Assembly (NCBI GenBank): GCA_964344765.1
Contig: CAYFOM010000008.1
Location: forward strand, 53,684 to 117,683
DNA from: JACNIZ01 sp964344765
Lineage (GTDB): Bacteria > Planctomycetota > UBA1135
Length of the DNA stretch: 64,000 nucleotides
Direction: 5' to 3'
Shown: positions 1 through 8,354 of the stretch, one piece after another
Layout: each line of letters begins with the position of its first letter
How positions within the stretch are numbered: the first letter of the stretch is position 1
Made by a program: the position numbers and the translations under genes
The notes under the pieces: model-generated
Databases searched by the model: none
The model's input: the letters and a program-made list of their open reading frames with translations, nothing else
What the model was told of the DNA's origin: nothing

Positions 1-437
1 TAATGCGGGAATAACGACAACGCCAAAAACCGCGTGCAACCATCGGCTTTCGCCCGCCGAAGAGCGTCGGCAGTAGTCGGCGGCGTGTAGGTCATCGCCG
101 CGTAGCAACGGAATGCTTGTTCGCTGCAGCCATCGCCCTCACCGCCTTCGCGATTGAGCACGGCTTGCAGTGCCGCCGCTTGTTCCTCGGTAATGCGGTT
201 GTTGGGCGAGCCTCCACCGATCTGTTTGTATTGATCCTGCACCACCGGCGAACGCTTGCGCGCAACCAAATTCGCCAAGGGTTTGCGGAACCACGAAATC
301 GGCGGTGGCAAGCGCACCAAATCGGCGTCGGAGAACAGCGTGCGAATGTACTCCGGCACTTCCTCCAACGTCCGCGGCCCGCCCATTTGCATGAGCAGGA
401 TCGCGGTGCGTTCTTGTTGAGCAGTGGCGGAGCTCAT
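1..437 (-). CDS. hemH: Ferrochelatase, N-terminal part (cut by window edge)
   Basis: Ferrochelatase inserts Fe2+ into the porphyrin ring in the last stage of haem synthesis. About 145 codons are visible, from an ATG at 437 to the window edge, with no stop. Visible family features are an N-terminal MQMGGPRTLEEVPEYIR segment (the usual LLxNLGGP strand and EEVPxYLR helix), KRSPVVQDQYKQIGGGSPNN (the usual Y--IGGGSP loop) and, at the edge, AMTYTPPTTADAL followed by ALSLFPH, the start of the conserved LPLYPQ/FPH strand. The gene follows hemN by 17 nt on the same strand and is the last visible gene of the haem operon. The C-terminal half with the catalytic His/Glu lies outside the window, so whether the substrate is protoporphyrin IX or coproporphyrin III cannot be decided here. 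Confidence 0.9.
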   Translation of the reverse strand, partial: MSSATAQQERTAILLMQMGGPRTLEEVPEYIRTLFSDADLVRLPPPISWFRKPLANLVARKRSPVVQDQYKQIGGGSPNNRITEEQAAALQAVLNREGGEGDGCSEQAFRCYAAMTYTPPTTADALRRAKADGCTRFLALSLFPH

Positions 438-454
438 GGATTGACGCGGAGTTG

Positions 455-1873
455 TTAAACCGTGCGCGAGAAACGCTGCCCTTCCTGTTCAGGTAGGTAA
501 GCGTCGAACAACATGCAAATGTTGCGCAGGAAGGTGCGCCCTAGCTGCGTGACTTCAAGATGACGCTCGTCGCGAATCACCAAGCCGTCGTTTTCCATTT
601 CAGCCAGCGCCGCCCAAGCGTCGGCGAAGGCTACGGTGAAGGGTTGCTGCAGATGGGATTCCACCTCAGCAAGGTCCAACCACAGGTTGCACATCAGCCG
701 TTCAATGATCAGCTTGCGCACCTTGTCGTCGTCGCTCAGTTGCAGACCGCGGTGAACCGTGCAACCTTCCTCGTCGATGGCTTGATTCCAGCAATTCAGC
801 TTAGCGTGGTTCTGCATAAAGCAGCCCCCCACCTCGGAAATCGACGACACACCAAAGCCGACGTAATCCTCGCCCGGCTTCACCGTGTAGCCCATGAAGT
901 TGCGGTATAAGCGATGCTCTTTCACCGCCTGCGCCATCGAATCTTCGGGTACGGCAAAGTGATCAAAACCGATTTCGACGTAGCCGCCATCCCCCGCCAA
1001 TCGCTGTTTGCTGCGGCGGATCATGTGCAACTTCAATTCCGGTCCCGGCAATTGATCGCCGGGCATGCGCTCTTGCTGCGGGTGCAGCCACGGCACGTGA
1101 GCGTAGCTGTAAATCGCCAAGCGATCAGGCCGCATGCGCAAGACTTCGTCCAGGGTGTAATCCCAAGTCTTCGCCGTTTGGCCGGGCAAACCGTAAATCA
1201 AATCGAAGTTCACCGATTCAAATCCCAATTCACGTGCAGTGTTGAGAATGGTTTCGGTTTGCTCCACCGTTTGATTGCGGTCAATCAGCTGCTGCACTTC
1301 CCAATCCAAGTCCTGCACGCCTAAGGAAAGCCGACGGAACCCCAGATCGTAAATGGCCTGCAATTGCTCGCGCGTGGTCACCGGCGGATGCACCTCAATC
1401 GACACTTCGGCATCCGCCAGGATTTCAAAGTACTCGGTGATCATTGCCATCACCCGTTGGATTTGCTCCACCGACAAGTGCGTCGGCGTGCCGCCGCCCC
1501 AGTGCAAACCGGAGATCTGACGGCGATTCGGAAGTTTTTCAGCGGTGCGCTGAATCTCTAACTGCAAACGATCCAAATACTGCTCAACGATGTCCTCGCG
1601 CTTGCCAATGATGACGTTGCATGCGCAGAACAAGCAGCGGTGAATGCAGAAGGGAATGTGAATGTACATTCCCAGCGGCGCGTCGGCGTTGGCGTCGGCG
1701 TTTTGCAGAGCAATGCCCCACGCTTCGCCGTCGAATTCTTCTTTCCACGCCGGCGCGGTTGGGTACGAGGTGTAACGCGGCCCGACACGGTCGTATTTTT
1801 CGACCAAGTGTTGCGGTACATCCAACACCGGCGCGTCGGCACCGCCATACGAATCAGGCGACGACGCTTGCAT
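455..1873 (-). CDS. hemN: Oxygen-independent coproporphyrinogen III oxidase (radical SAM)
   Basis: HemN decarboxylates two propionates of coproporphyrinogen III using S-adenosylmethionine radicals, without O2. The 472-residue protein opens with the diagnostic VEKYDRVGPRYTSYP segment and carries the radical-SAM [4Fe-4S] site CIHRCLFCAC (Cys76, Cys80, Cys83, with the extra Cys85 typical of true HemN rather than HemW). GGGTPTHLS and SLGVQDLDWEVQ are the expected SAM-binding strands, and the C-terminal HemN domain is present. Length matches E. coli HemN (about 457). The start overlaps the end of hemE by 20 nt; no better in-frame start with a Shine-Dalgarno was seen, though a GTG 15 codons in is possible. 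Confidence 0.95.
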   Translation of the reverse strand: MQASSPDSYGGADAPVLDVPQHLVEKYDRVGPRYTSYPTAPAWKEEFDGEAWGIALQNADANADAPLGMYIHIPFCIHRCLFCACNVIIGKREDIVEQYLDRLQLEIQRTAEKLPNRRQISGLHWGGGTPTHLSVEQIQRVMAMITEYFEILADAEVSIEVHPPVTTREQLQAIYDLGFRRLSLGVQDLDWEVQQLIDRNQTVEQTETILNTARELGFESVNFDLIYGLPGQTAKTWDYTLDEVLRMRPDRLAIYSYAHVPWLHPQQERMPGDQLPGPELKLHMIRRSKQRLAGDGGYVEIGFDHFAVPEDSMAQAVKEHRLYRNFMGYTVKPGEDYVGFGVSSISEVGGCFMQNHAKLNCWNQAIDEEGCTVHRGLQLSDDDKVRKLIIERLMCNLWLDLAEVESHLQQPFTVAFADAWAALAEMENDGLVIRDERHLEVTQLGRTFLRNICMLFDAYLPEQEGQRFSRTV

Positions 1874-2879
1874 GGTTGTACACCGTGTCTTTCAGCACCT
1901 GCAGATTCTCGACCGGCGTTTGCGGCAGCAAACCATGACCGAGGTTAAAGACGTGACCAGGACGACCGGCATTGCGGTCGAGGATGTCTTGCACCGTGGC
2001 GCGCACTGAATCGGTAGTTCCAAGCAGCGCACCCGGATCCATATTGCCTTGTACCGGCACGTGATCGCCGAGGAAGGCGCGGCCCTTATCCAGCGGCGTG
2101 CGCCAATCCAAACTTAGCGCATCAGCACCAGCTTCCGACATGGCTTGCATCAGGTGCGAGCCGTCTTTGATCAAGTACATGCGCGGCACCGTGTCCTTCA
2201 ACGCGGCGAAAATCTTTTGCGCAGCCGGCAAGGCGGCACGGCGGTAAGTGTTTTCGTCGAGGATGCCGGCCCAAGTGTCGAACAGCTGGAAGGCTTCCAC
2301 ACCGGCATCGATTTGCATGCGCAAGTAATCAATGGTCAGATCGGCCAAGCGGTCCATCAGCTCGGCGAAAAACTCAGGATCGCCGTGAATCGCCGCGCGC
2401 AGCCGCGCATGTTCACGCGAACCACCGCCATCCAACAAGTACGCCGCCATCGTCATCGGCGCGCCGGCAAAACCCAACATGGTGACGTGCTCCGGTAGCT
2501 CCTTTTTGACCAAGCGCACCGCCTCGGCGACGTGCTCCAACGTGCCTGCCGGTGGCAGACAAACGCGATCCAAGTCCTCACGACCTTGCAACGGCTTTTC
2601 AAAAACCGGCCCCGGCGCAAAGTCGATGCCGAAGTCCAACGGCATCAATGGGGTCAGAATGTCGGCGAATAAAATCGCGCCATCCCACCCAAAGCGACGG
2701 ATCGGCTGAAGCGTGACCTCGGCCGCCAATTCCGGCGTCGACGCCATTTTGACGAAACCGTGTTCGGCCTTCAGCGCACGGTATTCCGGCAACACGCGAC
2801 CGGCTTGACGCATCAACCAAATCGGAGTGCGTTCGGTAGCTTCGCCGCGCAGGGCTTTCAAAATTAGTTTTTCGCTCAT
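1854..2879 (-). CDS. hemE: Uroporphyrinogen decarboxylase
   Basis: HemE decarboxylates the four acetate side chains of uroporphyrinogen III to give coproporphyrinogen III in the cytoplasm. The 341-residue protein has the family signature TPIWLMRQAGRVLPEY near the N terminus, GFAGAPMTMAAYLL in the middle and FNLGHGLLPQTPVEN near the C terminus. I chose the ATG at 2879. It shares its bases with the hemL stop (ATGA) and has a clear Shine-Dalgarno GGAGG at 2887-2891, seven bases upstream; the longer in-frame extension to 2906 would lie inside hemL. Translational coupling to hemL is therefore likely. Confidence 0.96.
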   Translation of the reverse strand: MSEKLILKALRGEATERTPIWLMRQAGRVLPEYRALKAEHGFVKMASTPELAAEVTLQPIRRFGWDGAILFADILTPLMPLDFGIDFAPGPVFEKPLQGREDLDRVCLPPAGTLEHVAEAVRLVKKELPEHVTMLGFAGAPMTMAAYLLDGGGSREHARLRAAIHGDPEFFAELMDRLADLTIDYLRMQIDAGVEAFQLFDTWAGILDENTYRRAALPAAQKIFAALKDTVPRMYLIKDGSHLMQAMSEAGADALSLDWRTPLDKGRAFLGDHVPVQGNMDPGALLGTTDSVRATVQDILDRNAGRPGHVFNLGHGLLPQTPVENLQVLKDTVYNHASVVA

Positions 2880-4192
2880 CGGCTTGCCTCCAGGGCTTCG
2901 TCCCATGCTTCGGCGGCCTTGTCCAAATCGGCTTCGGTCATCGCCATGTTCAAGAAGCCGACTTCATAAGCCGACGGTGCGATCAATACGTTGCACTCCA
3001 ATAGCGCGTGGAAGAATCGCTTGTAGCGTTCGGCCGCCGACTCGGGGATTTGGTCGTAGCGGCGCGGGGCTTCGTTGCTATCGAAGCACAACCAGAAGAT
3101 CGATCCTTGCTGCACCATGCACAGCTCGCTGCCGGCTTGGCGTTCGCGCTCGATCAAGGGTTGAATCAATTGATGCCAATAAGCTGCCAGTTCCTCTAAC
3201 CGTTGCCAGCCGTCGGCTTCTTCCAAAGCGGTCACCGCAGCCAGGCCAGCAGCCATTCCCAACGGGTTGCCGCTCAAGGTGCCGGCTTGGTAAACGCCGC
3301 CTTGCGGGCTGACCAAATCCATCAGCTCGGCTGGTCCGGCGTAAGCGCCCACCGGCAATCCACCACCGATGACTTTGCCGTAGGTGACCAGATCAGCTTC
3401 GTAGTTATTGCGCTTGCAGAAGCCGCCATCGGCCAGGCGGAAGCCGGTGATGACCTCATCGACGATCAGCAAGGTGCCGTGTTCGCGGGTGATGTCGCGC
3501 AGCTTCTTCAACCACTCCTGGCGCTGTACCAACAAGCCGCAGTTGGCGGGAATTCCCTCAAGGAACACCGCTGCAGTTTTGTCGCCGTTGGCTTCAAACC
3601 ACTGCTCCAAGGCGCCTTCGTCGTCCAATGGCAAAATGCCGGTCAAATCGCTGGTGGCTTGCGGCACACCAGCCGACGAAGATTCACCTGTGGTTGCCAA
3701 ACCGGATCCGGCGCGCACTAGGAAGGCGTCGGCGTGGCCGTGATAGCAGCCGTCGAACTTCACCACCCAGTCACGGCCGGTTGCCGCGCGCGCCAAACGC
3801 AAAGCCGACATCGTCGCTTCGGTGCCGGAGTTCACAAAGCGAACCTTTTCGGCAATCGGCGACAGTTGGCAGATCTTTTCGGCGAGCAAGATTTCGTCTT
3901 TGCAAGGTGCGCCAAAGCTGGTGCCGCGCGCGGCGGCTTGCTGTACGGCTTCGGTTACCGCCGGATGGGCATGACCCAAGATCAACGGTCCCCAAGAACC
4001 GATGAAATCCAGGTACTTGCCGCCATCTTCAGTGGTCACATAAGTGCCGGAAGCCTGCTGGAACACCAAAGGCGTGCCGCCGACCGATCCAAAGGCGCGC
4101 ACCGGCGAGGAAACGCCGCCGGGCATGACGTCGCAGGCGCGCTGGTAAAGCTCGGCGCTGGTTGCGAACGGATTCGTAGTGGTGGTTTGCAT
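2876..4192 (-). CDS. hemL: Glutamate-1-semialdehyde 2,1-aminomutase
   Basis: HemL converts glutamate-1-semialdehyde to 5-aminolevulinate, the second step of the C5 pathway. The 438-residue protein is a fold-type I PLP enzyme. It shows the N-terminal MPGGVSSPVRAFGSVGGTP, NSGTEATMSALRLARA, CYHGHADAFLVRAGSG, LIVDEVITGFR and the PLP lysine Lys273 in TYGKVIGGGLPVGAY. The ATG at 4192 lies 5 nt after the hemB stop. An open frame continues upstream through hemB, but its translation there is Arg-rich and without family similarity, so it is not part of the gene. Together with hemA, this shows the C5 route rather than ALA synthase. Confidence 0.97.
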   Translation of the reverse strand: MQTTTTNPFATSAELYQRACDVMPGGVSSPVRAFGSVGGTPLVFQQASGTYVTTEDGGKYLDFIGSWGPLILGHAHPAVTEAVQQAAARGTSFGAPCKDEILLAEKICQLSPIAEKVRFVNSGTEATMSALRLARAATGRDWVVKFDGCYHGHADAFLVRAGSGLATTGESSSAGVPQATSDLTGILPLDDEGALEQWFEANGDKTAAVFLEGIPANCGLLVQRQEWLKKLRDITREHGTLLIVDEVITGFRLADGGFCKRNNYEADLVTYGKVIGGGLPVGAYAGPAELMDLVSPQGGVYQAGTLSGNPLGMAAGLAAVTALEEADGWQRLEELAAYWHQLIQPLIERERQAGSELCMVQQGSIFWLCFDSNEAPRRYDQIPESAAERYKRFFHALLECNVLIAPSAYEVGFLNMAMTEADLDKAAEAWDEALEASR

Positions 4193-4197
4193 GACGA

Positions 4198-5175
4198 TTA
4201 AGCCAGCCACTTTTGGGCGGCCAGATGACTTGCGTGGTAAGTGATGATGCAATCGGCACCGGCGCGACGAATCGCTCCAAGCACCTCTAAGGTCATGGCC
4301 CGTTCGTCGGCCAACCCTTCGCGGGCGGCAACTTTGACCATGCTGTATTCGCCGCTGACGTTGTACGCGCAAACCGGAACCGGGCTGTGTTCGGCGAAGT
4401 CGCGAATGATGTCGAGGTAAGCCATTGCCGGCTTGACCATGACCATGTCGGCGCCTTCGTCTACATCGAGTTCCAACTCGCGCATTGCCTCGCGGCGGTT
4501 GCGCCAATCCATTTGGTAGCTGCGGCGGTCGCCAAATGACGGCGACGAACCGGCGGCATCGCGGAATGGACCGTAAAACGCGCTGGCGTACTTGGCGGTG
4601 TAGGCCAGAATCGAAGTATTGGTGAACCCCGCTTGGTCGAGGGTGCTGCGAATTGCACCTACGCGGCCATCCATCATGTCGGACGGCGAAACGAAGTCGG
4701 CGCCGGCGTCGGCAAGTACCGCGGCCATTTGGCTGAGCGCTGCAACCGATTCATCGTTGACAATTTCTTCTGCCTTCACAAAACCGCAGTGACCATGATC
4801 GGTGTACGGGCATAGGCAGACGTCGACCATGACGATCAAATCGTCACCGAACTTCTCTTTGAGCAAGCGAACCGCTACCGGCACTTCACCTTGCTCATCC
4901 AACGCGCCGCTGGCTTCGCCATCTTTATGTTCGGGCGCGCCGAACAACATCACCGAGCGAACGCCGCTATTTAAGTCGCGCTCAACGATGGGCAGCAGAT
5001 GATCGGCGGTGTAGCGCTCAATCCCCGGCAAGCTGCCGATGGTTTCGGTGCGGCCTTCACCCGGCAAAACAAAATGGCCTTGCACCAATTGGCGCAGCTC
5101 CAATCCGGGCTCGGCTGCGAGGTCTCGCAGGGCGGACGTTTGGCGCCAGCGACGAGGTCGAATGGGGAGTTGCAT
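4198..5175 (-). CDS. hemB: Delta-aminolevulinic acid dehydratase (porphobilinogen synthase)
   Basis: HemB condenses two 5-aminolevulinates to porphobilinogen. The 325-residue protein contains the active-site cysteine cluster Cys120, Cys122, Cys130 (VDVCLCPYTDHGHC), the Zn2+-dependent type rather than the Mg2+/Asp type. It also has the two Schiff-base lysines Lys195 (AYTAKYASAFYGPFRDA) and Lys248 (MVMVKPAMAYLDI). The gene lies 76 bp after hemD and 5 nt before hemL. No strong Shine-Dalgarno precedes the ATG at 5175. Confidence 0.97.
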   Translation of the reverse strand: MQLPIRPRRWRQTSALRDLAAEPGLELRQLVQGHFVLPGEGRTETIGSLPGIERYTADHLLPIVERDLNSGVRSVMLFGAPEHKDGEASGALDEQGEVPVAVRLLKEKFGDDLIVMVDVCLCPYTDHGHCGFVKAEEIVNDESVAALSQMAAVLADAGADFVSPSDMMDGRVGAIRSTLDQAGFTNTSILAYTAKYASAFYGPFRDAAGSSPSFGDRRSYQMDWRNRREAMRELELDVDEGADMVMVKPAMAYLDIIRDFAEHSPVPVCAYNVSGEYSMVKVAAREGLADERAMTLEVLGAIRRAGADCIITYHASHLAAQKWLA

Positions 5176-5251
5176 GTTTAGTGGTGGATGGCGTGTGGAC
5201 GGGCGCGTGGTGAAAGGCGCATTTCCGGCGCGGGCAGCGCCGATGGGCGCG

Positions 5252-6001
5252 TTAGTCGTCCGGAGTCAGGCCGGCGAGGTACTCGGCCAAGCATTCCGGC
5301 TTGGGCAGCTGCAGCACACCGTCGAGAGTGAATCCCAACTCTTCGGCGGCACCAGCGGTGGAGTTGCCCAGCGCAATCACATGCTGTTGCGCCGGATCGG
5401 AAACGCGGCTGCGCAGGGCGCGACCGCCGGAAGGCGAGAACAACAACACCGGCTCATTTGCGGCTGGAAGTTCGCTGCCTTCGGAAATGCCTTCGGTGCG
5501 GTAAACCGGAACGCATTTGATGGTCCAGCCATTGGCTTCCAGCTCTTCCTTCATTTCCGGGCGCGGATCTTCGGCGCGCAACCACAACAGCGGACGGCTT
5601 TCGGCATCGCCGCTGCCGTTCAACTTCATGAACTGCTCGGCCAATGCTTGACCGCCCCTACCATCGGCGACCATCGCTTGATCCAGCAACGGCAGCCGAT
5701 CCCCCAAGCGCTTCAGCGCGCCCAAGGTGCCGGGACCGACGACGGCGATTTTCATCTCCGCCAGGATGGGCCAATGCGGCAACAGGTTCTCTAAGCCGTA
5801 GCGCACCGCGCCGGAGCTGGTCAGCAACAGCCAATCACCGGCTTGAAGCTGCTCCATGACTTCCGTCCCCGATGGCTCTAGAGCCAGAGCTTGGCGCTTA
5901 ATCAGCGCAATCGGTTTGGCTTTCCAACCGGATTCTTCGGCGGCCTTCATCCAAGAAGCTGCGCCGAAAGGCTCGCGACCGATCCACAACGTAGGACTCA
6001 T
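5252..6001 (-). CDS. hemD: Uroporphyrinogen-III synthase
   Basis: HemD closes and isomerises hydroxymethylbilane to uroporphyrinogen III. The family is poorly conserved. The 249-residue length, the two-domain alternating Rossmann-like pattern, the WLLLTSSGAVRYGLE strand-helix (usual ifTS-NgV), AVVGPGTLGALK, VPVYRTEG at the hinge (usual VYrt), LLFSPSGGRALRS and IALGNSTAGAAEELG all fit. Position settles it: the gene starts 2 nt after the hemC stop, the classic hemCD arrangement. Confidence 0.92.
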   Translation of the reverse strand: MSPTLWIGREPFGAASWMKAAEESGWKAKPIALIKRQALALEPSGTEVMEQLQAGDWLLLTSSGAVRYGLENLLPHWPILAEMKIAVVGPGTLGALKRLGDRLPLLDQAMVADGRGGQALAEQFMKLNGSGDAESRPLLWLRAEDPRPEMKEELEANGWTIKCVPVYRTEGISEGSELPAANEPVLLFSPSGGRALRSRVSDPAQQHVIALGNSTAGAAEELGFTLDGVLQLPKPECLAEYLAGLTPDD

Positions 6002-6003
6002 GA

Positions 6004-6921
6004 TCAGACTCCATTGGCCGAAGGGGTTGCGGTTAGCTGATCGCGCACCTGCGCAACCAGTTGCTCAGCATCGGCCCCAACCAGGGTGCAACGCTGCAGC
6101 GGACCGTCTTCGACGCCTAAGGATGCTACCAGCTCAAAGCCTTCTTCTACGCGCGTTGCCGAAGCGCCAAGAGGCAAGCTACAACCACCGCCCAGGGCGC
6201 GTAGCAAGCTGCGTTCGATGTCGACCAGTTCGGCGTCGTCGGCGATGTGCAAGTGAGCGAGCAAATCGCGGGTTTGAGTATCGTCGGCGCGGCATTCGAC
6301 GGCCAATGCGCCTTGACCAGGAGCTCCAGGCCAGGTCGGATGATCCATGGTGACGACCTGAAGTCCACTGAGATCGCTGTTTAAGCGACGCAGCCCTGCA
6401 GAAGCCAACACAATCGCGTCGTACTCGCCGTCGCGAAGCTTTTGCACCCGCGTCGGCACGTTGCCGCGCAACAGTTTGACTTCGCAATCCGGCAGCAAAT
6501 CGGCCAAAAGGGCACTGCGCCGCGCCGCCGACGTACCGATCACAGAGCCGGCTTTGACGAGCAACGGCTTTCTCCCTGGATCAACCGCCTCCTCGCGAAT
6601 CAGCAAGCAATCGCGTGCATCCTCGCGCGGCGGCACGGCACCACGGCACAGGCCGGCCACTTGTTCAGCCGGCAAATCCTTCAGCGAATGCACCGCGTAA
6701 TCGGCGCGACCGTCAAACAGCGCCTGCTGCACCTCTTTGGTGAACAGGCCGACGCCACCGACTTGATCCAAGCGCACATCCAGCACCTGATCGCCGATGG
6801 TTTTGACGATAACGAGTTCCGTTTCCGCACCGGTCGCTTCCTTCAGGGAAGCAGCGACGGCTTTGGACTGGGTCAAGGCCAGATCGCTTCCGCGTGTGGC
6901 CAGGCGTAGGGGGTGGCTCAT
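6004..6921 (-). CDS. hemC: Porphobilinogen deaminase (hydroxymethylbilane synthase)
   Basis: HemC polymerises four porphobilinogens into hydroxymethylbilane, using a covalently bound dipyrromethane primer. The 305-residue protein shows LRLATRGSDLALTQSK at the N terminus, the VHSLKDLP active-site segment, GTSAARRSALL, and Cys247 in LGGGCSLPLG, the primer attachment site. It starts 15 nt after hemA. A GAGG-containing purine tract upstream of the ATG at 6921 is a plausible ribosome binding site. Confidence 0.97.
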   Translation of the reverse strand: MSHPLRLATRGSDLALTQSKAVAASLKEATGAETELVIVKTIGDQVLDVRLDQVGGVGLFTKEVQQALFDGRADYAVHSLKDLPAEQVAGLCRGAVPPREDARDCLLIREEAVDPGRKPLLVKAGSVIGTSAARRSALLADLLPDCEVKLLRGNVPTRVQKLRDGEYDAIVLASAGLRRLNSDLSGLQVVTMDHPTWPGAPGQGALAVECRADDTQTRDLLAHLHIADDAELVDIERSLLRALGGGCSLPLGASATRVEEGFELVASLGVEDGPLQRCTLVGADAEQLVAQVRDQLTATPSANGV

Positions 6922-6936
6922 CCTTTGCCTCGTGGT

Positions 6937-8190
6937 TTAGTCGGCGGCGGCAAAACTGCCGATCAGTTCTTCGCCCAGCGGCAGATCCCGCAATGAGCGG
7001 CGCAACGCCGTCAGCGGTACTTGCACCGACTGGTTGGCGACGCGACGGCCGAGTTGCTCGACCAGGTTGCGGTCTTCGACCGGCAAGTGAGAAAGGTGGC
7101 ACTTCAGCCAGCGGCCGACTTCTTGCTCGGCGCGCGCTTCCACACCTTTGCGCAGTTCGTTGGCAACCGGCGCCAACGCTTTTTGGAACAGCTTCGAGCG
7201 GAAGGTCTGCAAGCCTTCGCGCATCAGCGGCCGAATTTGCCGCACCAGCAGTTCGATCTCGCGACGCGAAGCTTCGACGCGGTGGCCGAGCTCGATGACG
7301 TCGAGGTATTCAAAGCCGGCCAATTCACCGAAGGCCGGATCCAGGTTTTGCGGCACGCCGAGGTCGAGCAGCAAGCGCGATTGGGCGGACTCGCCGAAGT
7401 GCTGGAGGTCGGCCGGCTGGAGGATGAACTCGCGCACGCTGGCGGCCGAAACCATCGCGTCGAAATCGATCGGGGCGGCCTGATACTCCGCCAATGAAAG
7501 CGCGCGGCCGCCGTGCAGTTCGGCCAAGGCTTCGGCCGTTTCTTTGGTGCGGTTGACGAAGGTCAGCTCGGCACCGTGCCAACCCTTCAGGCGAGCGGCG
7601 GTCATGCGGATCATTTCGCCGGCACCGATCAGAACCACGTGCGTGTGCTCGCGGTCCTGGAAGGTCTGACGCAGCTCCAACGCGGCGACTTCGGCCACCG
7701 ACGAAGGCAAGCGCGAATAATCGACGTCTTTGCGCACCTTGCGCGACAGCTTCAACGCCGAATCGCCGAGCAGCCCCAGCTGCGGACCGCACTCACCCAC
7801 CTCGCGGGCGTGAATCAAAGCACTGCGGAATTGGCCGACGATCTGCTCATCGCCAAAGACCACCGAATCCAAACCGCAAATCACCGAAAACAGGTGTTTG
7901 GCGACTGCTTCTCCGTTCAGGGCGTAACCGGCGGAGTGCACCATCTCGCGACCGGTTTCGCAATCGGGGAATAACAGCGCGCTAGCTTCCTTCAGCACTT
8001 CATCCGCCGGCTGTTGAGAGGAGCAACGCCAGTAAAGCTCCACTCGGTTGCAGGTCTGGAGAGTGATGAACTCATCCAATCCAAGGCGCTTGCCAAGGTT
8101 GCCTACGGCTTGGAAGGCTTCCGCAACCCGACCCATTTCTTCGGCGGAGGCGCGTCGATGACTGATTCCTATGAGGCCAAACTTTTCCAT
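6937..8190 (-). CDS. hemA: Glutamyl-tRNA reductase
   Basis: HemA reduces glutamyl-tRNA(Glu) to glutamate-1-semialdehyde with NADPH, the committed and normally regulated step of C5 haem synthesis. The 417-residue protein has the catalytic Cys47 in TLQTCNRVELY, the SAGYALNGEAVAKHLFSVICGLDS specificity region, a VVLIGAGEM NADPH-binding strand and a C-terminal dimerisation helix. I chose the ATG at 8190 (MEKFGLIGISHRRAS aligns with other HemA N termini). A GTG six codons upstream (8208) is an alternative. It is the first gene of the haem operon and is preceded by the only sizeable leader region of the cluster. Confidence 0.95.
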   Translation of the reverse strand: MEKFGLIGISHRRASAEEMGRVAEAFQAVGNLGKRLGLDEFITLQTCNRVELYWRCSSQQPADEVLKEASALLFPDCETGREMVHSAGYALNGEAVAKHLFSVICGLDSVVFGDEQIVGQFRSALIHAREVGECGPQLGLLGDSALKLSRKVRKDVDYSRLPSSVAEVAALELRQTFQDREHTHVVLIGAGEMIRMTAARLKGWHGAELTFVNRTKETAEALAELHGGRALSLAEYQAAPIDFDAMVSAASVREFILQPADLQHFGESAQSRLLLDLGVPQNLDPAFGELAGFEYLDVIELGHRVEASRREIELLVRQIRPLMREGLQTFRSKLFQKALAPVANELRKGVEARAEQEVGRWLKCHLSHLPVEDRNLVEQLGRRVANQSVQVPLTALRRSLRDLPLGEELIGSFAAAD

Positions 8191-8268
8191 GGCAGCTGTC
8201 TTTGCCACAGAAATAACGCCGAATCGTCATGCTTCGTCACAGTACCGTCATCATGCCCGACAAAACTT

Positions 8269-8288
8269 GCAAGAATCTTTAATCTTGC
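8269..8288. promoter_or_regulatory. Inverted repeat upstream of hemA
   Basis: The arms gcaaga (8269-8274) and tcttgc (8283-8288) are perfect complements separated by eight A/T-rich bases. The element lies about 80 bp upstream of the chosen hemA ATG in the only AT-rich stretch of the region. It could be an operator or a weak hairpin; no T-tract follows, so it is not a terminator. Confidence 0.35.
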
Positions 8289-8305
8289 GATTCATTCTCA
8301 TTAAC
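8287..8305 (-). promoter_or_regulatory. Possible Fur-like iron box ahead of hemA
   Basis: Read on the minus strand this is GTTAATGAGAATGAATCGC. By eye it matches the classical 19-bp Fur consensus GATAATGATAATCATTATC at about 13 of 19 positions, with the half-site AATGAGAAT intact. It sits roughly 100 bp upstream of hemA and touches the inverted repeat just downstream. Iron control of a haem operon is biologically sensible, but the second half-site is poor, so this is only a candidate. Confidence 0.25.
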
Positions 8306-8354
8306 ATCGGCTAAATCAGGGTATTTAGGCTCGTGCGCCGAGCATAGAAATCGA

